Shown here piece by piece: positions 41,964-44,699 of a DNA stretch of 44,699 nt. The stretch's first letter is position 1. Each line of letters starts with the position of its first letter. The notes beneath the pieces were generated by a model. It had not been told where the DNA came from. It saw only the letters and a program-made list of their open reading frames with translations, and ran no database searches. Position numbers and translations under genes: made by a program. Origin of the DNA: an uncultured Acidimicrobiia bacterium (GTDB lineage Bacteria; Actinomycetota; Acidimicrobiia; Acidimicrobiales; CAIXPF01); contig CAIXPF010000081.1 in assembly GCA_903921205.1 (NCBI GenBank), positions 1 to 44,699 of the forward strand. Reading direction: 5' to 3'.

Positions 41964-41969
41964 TACGCT
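41964..41969 (+). promoter_or_regulatory. Putative internal leaderless -10 of purK
   Basis: TACGCT, 8 nt before the purK ATG, inside the purine operon, in a 61-bp gap. Confidence 0.45.
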
Positions 41970-41977
41970 CGGCGTCC

Positions 41978-43123
41978 ATGTCCTCGCAGCCCGGACCCAG
42001 CTTTGGACCGACCGCCACGGTCGGGATTCTCGGAACCGGCCAGTTGGGCCGGATGCTGGCCCTGGCGGCACGGCGGATGGGCTTCTCGGTGATCACCACC
42101 GGTGACGACCCGCCGGGCTCGCCGTGTGGGCAGGTGGCCGAGCCGGTCGAGGACCTCGCCACCTTCCTGGCCCGCGCCGAGGTGGTCACCACCGAGTTCG
42201 AGAACGTCGATCCGGCGGTGCTCGCCGCCGCGGCGCTGAGCCGACCCGGGCCGTCGGTGGTGGCCCGCTGCCAGAACCGGCGTCTGGAGAAGGCCTTCCT
42301 GCGCGACGCGGGCGTGCCCACGGTCCGTCACCGGGTGGTCGGTGAGGACGGCGGGGCGGCCGGCGCGCCCGACGAGGCCGCCCTACGCGGGGACCTGGCG
42401 TCCTTCGGCCTGCCGTCGGTGCTGAAGACCGCGGCGTTCGGCTACGACGGCAAGGGCCAGTGGGTGCTGCGCAACGAGGCCGACCTCGCCGCGGTGCCGC
42501 TGGACGCGGGCCCCTACGTGCTCGAGGAGCTCGTCGAGCTCGCCGCCGAGGTGTCGGTGGTGGTCGGTCGCGGTCACGACGGCGCCACGGCCTGCTATCC
42601 GGTGATCGAGAACCGTCACGCCCATCACATCCTCGACGTCTCGGTGGCTCCGGCCCGCATCGCGCCGGCGCTGGCCGAGCGAGCAGTGCAGCTCGCGGTC
42701 ACCGTGGCGGAGGCCCTCGATGCGGTCGGGGTGCTGTGCGTGGAGTTCTTCGTCACCACCGACGGGCGGTTGTTGGTCAACGAGGTTGCGCCCCGTCCGC
42801 ACAACTCGGGACACCTCACCATCGAGGCCGCACCCACCTCACAGTTCGAGCAACAACTGCGCACGGTGTGCGGTTTGCCACTCGGTGCCACCGTTCCGTT
42901 CCGGCCGGCGGCGATGGCCAACCTGCTCGGCGAGCTGTGGTCCGAGGGTGAGCCGAACTGGGCGGCAGCACTGGACGTACCCGGCGTGTCGCTGCACCTC
43001 TACGGCAAGGCCGAGGCCCGGCCCGGTCGGAAGATGGGTCACCTGACCGCGGTGGCTTCAACGCCGGAGGAAGCACTAGAACTGGTGGTAGATGCTCGAC
43101 GCCGTCTCAGCCTTCGGCCATGA
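41978..43123 (+). CDS. purK: N5-CAIR synthetase PurK
   Basis: A 381-residue ATP-grasp enzyme that makes N5-CAIR from AIR, ATP and bicarbonate. The N-terminal VGILGTGQLGRMLALAA, TTEFENVDP, the ATP-grasp segments LKTAAFGYDGKGQWVL and VLEELVELAAEVSVVV, and VNEVAPRPHNSGHLTIEA identify it. The ATG at 41978 follows a 61-bp gap with its own -10 box. The end overlaps purF by 32 nt. Confidence 0.95.
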   Translation: MSSQPGPSFGPTATVGILGTGQLGRMLALAARRMGFSVITTGDDPPGSPCGQVAEPVEDLATFLARAEVVTTEFENVDPAVLAAAALSRPGPSVVARCQNRRLEKAFLRDAGVPTVRHRVVGEDGGAAGAPDEAALRGDLASFGLPSVLKTAAFGYDGKGQWVLRNEADLAAVPLDAGPYVLEELVELAAEVSVVVGRGHDGATACYPVIENRHAHHILDVSVAPARIAPALAERAVQLAVTVAEALDAVGVLCVEFFVTTDGRLLVNEVAPRPHNSGHLTIEAAPTSQFEQQLRTVCGLPLGATVPFRPAAMANLLGELWSEGEPNWAAALDVPGVSLHLYGKAEARPGRKMGHLTAVASTPEEALELVVDARRRLSLRP

Positions 43124-44615
43124 CCCGGACCTCGCCGCCCCGGACCTCGACGCCCCTCGCGAGGAGTGTGGTGTCTTCGGCATCCACGCCCCCGGCGTCG
43201 ACGCCGCCCGCTTGACCTTCTTCGCCCTCTACGCGCTGCAGCACCGCGGCCAGGAGGGCGCCGGCATCGTCAGCTTCGCCGACGGCCTGGCCCACCTCCA
43301 CAAGGGTCTGGGGTTGGTGTCGCAGGTCTTCAACGAGGAGAACCTGGCGACCCTCAAGGGCTTCCATGCGATCGGTCACACCCGGTACTCGACGACCGGT
43401 GCGGTGACGCTGCGCAACACCCAGCCCTACGTGCTGGAGACCTTCGACGGTCCGCTCGCGCTGGCGCACAACGGCAACCTGATCAACGCCCCGCAACTGC
43501 GGCGCGAGTTGCTCGAACGGGGTGTCGGCCTTTCGTCCAGCTCGGACACCGAGGTGATGATCCACCTGCTCGCCGGGGCGGGCGGGCCCGGCTCCGACTG
43601 GGTCAGCCGGATCCGGGTGCTGATGGCCCGTGCCGTGGGCGCCTACACCCTCACCATCGGTACGCGTGATGCGGTGTTCGGGGTCCGTGACCCCTGGGGC
43701 CTGCGCCCGTTGGTGTTGGGCGAGCTGGCCGAGGGCGGGTACGCCCTCGCCTCGGAGAGTTGCGCACTGGCCACCATCGGGGCCCGCATGATCACCGAGA
43801 TCGGCCCCGGCGAGATCGTGCGCATCGACGACCGCGGCTACGAGATCTTCCCCGGTGCGGTGGCGCAGCAGCTGAGCTTCTGCACCTTCGAGGAGATCTA
43901 CTTCGCCCGGCCCGACTCGGTGTTCCGGGGCCGGCTGGTCCATCAGACCCGTCAGGCGCTCGGCCGGCAGTTGGCCCGTGAGGCGCCCGTGCCCGGTGGT
44001 GCCGACATCGTGGTGCCCGTTCCCGACTCGGGCATTCCCCATGCCATCGGGTACGCCCAGCAGAGCGGGGTGCCCTACAGCGAAGGTCTCATCAAGAGCC
44101 GCTACATCGGACGGACCTTCATCGAGCCCACCCCCGAGCTGCGCCGTGACCGGGTGGCGATGAAGTTCAACCCGCTGCCCGCCAACCTCGAGGGCCGGCG
44201 GGTGGTGCTGGTGGACGACTCCATCGTGCGGGGCACGACGTCGGGCCCCTTGGTGGCGCTGCTGCGCCGGGCCGGGGCTGCCGAGGTGCACCTGCGGGTG
44301 GCCTGCCCGCCGATCGCCCATCCCTGTTTCATGGGTGTGGACATGGCGAGTCGGGCCGAGTTGATCGCCGCCAACATGAGCATCGACGAGATCGCCGCCC
44401 ACGTCGGCGCCGATTCGTTGGCCTACCTCAGCATCGAGGGCATGATGGCGGCGTTGCAGGAGCGTGACGGCGCCGGCCCGCTGCACCTCGACACCGCGCC
44501 GGTGATCGACGGCGGCTACTGCAACGCCTGCTTCACCGGGACCTATCCCTTCGACGGCGTGCCGGTCGATCTGGAGTCCAAGGAACGTTTCGCCGGCATC
44601 GTCGGACACGGGTGA
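43092..44615 (+). CDS. purF: Glutamine PRPP amidotransferase
   Basis: A 507-residue enzyme for the first committed step of purine synthesis. It probably has a 25-residue propeptide removed to expose the N-terminal nucleophile Cys26 (ECGVFGIH). ALQHRGQEGAGI and GHTRYSTTG mark the glutaminase domain; VLVDDSIVRGTTSG is the PRPP loop. Cysteines in LSFCTFEE, RVACPPIAHPC and YCNAC are placed like the four ligands of the Bacillus-type 4Fe-4S cluster. The start overlaps the end of purK. Confidence 0.95.
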   Translation: MLDAVSAFGHDPDLAAPDLDAPREECGVFGIHAPGVDAARLTFFALYALQHRGQEGAGIVSFADGLAHLHKGLGLVSQVFNEENLATLKGFHAIGHTRYSTTGAVTLRNTQPYVLETFDGPLALAHNGNLINAPQLRRELLERGVGLSSSSDTEVMIHLLAGAGGPGSDWVSRIRVLMARAVGAYTLTIGTRDAVFGVRDPWGLRPLVLGELAEGGYALASESCALATIGARMITEIGPGEIVRIDDRGYEIFPGAVAQQLSFCTFEEIYFARPDSVFRGRLVHQTRQALGRQLAREAPVPGGADIVVPVPDSGIPHAIGYAQQSGVPYSEGLIKSRYIGRTFIEPTPELRRDRVAMKFNPLPANLEGRRVVLVDDSIVRGTTSGPLVALLRRAGAAEVHLRVACPPIAHPCFMGVDMASRAELIAANMSIDEIAAHVGADSLAYLSIEGMMAALQERDGAGPLHLDTAPVIDGGYCNACFTGTYPFDGVPVDLESKERFAGIVGHG

Positions 44616-44619
44616 GCGG

Positions 44620-44699
44620 ATGCGCGTTCTCGTTGTCGGAGGCGGGGGGCGTGAGCACGCCCTGGCCTGGAGCCTGAGCCGTCACGGTCACCGCGTCTG
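44620..44699 (+). CDS. purD: GAR synthetase PurD (partial, cut by window end)
   Basis: The ATG at 44620 begins MRVLVVGGGGREHALAWSLS, the nucleotide-binding N-terminus of phosphoribosylamine-glycine ligase. Only the first ~26 residues lie in the window. It starts 4 nt after the purF stop, so it belongs to the purine operon. Confidence 0.9.
   Translation, partial: MRVLVVGGGGREHALAWSLSRHGHRV

Noticed and set aside
1-44699. Insertion sequences, prophage or attachment sites
   Set aside because: No transposase, integrase or long inverted or direct repeats were seen; the tRNA gene has no partial duplicate in the window.

Overview
The window is about 44.7 kb of high-GC DNA with tightly packed genes, no mobile elements, no CRISPR array and one tRNA. 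It looks like a chromosomal housekeeping region of an actinobacterium, most likely a deep-branching one (class Acidimicrobiia is my best guess). The evidence is a clpS–DUF2017 pair, a WhiB7-like regulator, a PurS–PurL fusion next to a separate purQ, many LLM-family flavin/F420 enzymes, and a secreted protease carrying 'YPC' repeats. The taxonomic call is inference; no search was run.

Layout. Positions 59-1132 hold tRNA-Glu, a DUF2017 gene and clpS on the minus strand. Positions 1129-11838 are a respiratory block: heme A synthase (ctaA) diverges from heme O synthase (ctaB), followed by a ten-gene plus-strand cytochrome oxidase run. That run begins with a subunit-I paralogue lacking every heme and copper ligand and a subunit-III-like paralogue, then a long subunit-IV-like protein. 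The catalytic caa3 set follows (ctaC with fused cytochrome c, ctaD, a ctaD-tail gene, ctaE, a small subunit IV, ctaG). Positions 11911-13571 encode an ABC-2 exporter. Positions 13699-17308 carry serS, a methyltransferase, pdxH and an F420/LLM oxidoreductase. Positions 17326-19391 are a tlpA–ccdA thiol-redox operon ending in a poly-gamma-glutamate-hydrolase-like gene. Positions 19584-20328 hold the WhiB7-like gene with a hairpin leader and a small upstream ORF.

Positions 20496-24963 hold a thioesterase, an MBL hydrolase, oligoribonuclease and typA. Positions 25116-28839 hold the secreted protease, dut, a DUF4031 gene and a small membrane protein. Positions 28844-32245 hold an LLM monooxygenase / alpha-beta hydrolase / PPOX-fold operon and a nitroreductase. 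Positions 32367-36664 hold a LuxR-type response regulator facing a soluble PAS histidine kinase that is coupled to an M1 metallopeptidase lipoprotein. From 36887 to the right edge runs the purine operon purL(SL)-Q-C-E-K-F-D, with purD cut by the window end.

Two signals stand out. First, a paired degenerate subunit-I and subunit-III 'shadow oxidase' is embedded upstream of the catalytic caa3 genes. Second, fifteen genes have a TANNNT -10 hexamer placed 6-9 nt before the start codon. This is the signature of leaderless transcription, while downstream operon genes use Shine-Dalgarno sites or ATGA/GTGA overlaps. Where a start codon was ambiguous I used this spacing to choose it (ctaB, clpS, the ABC ATPase and the response regulator).
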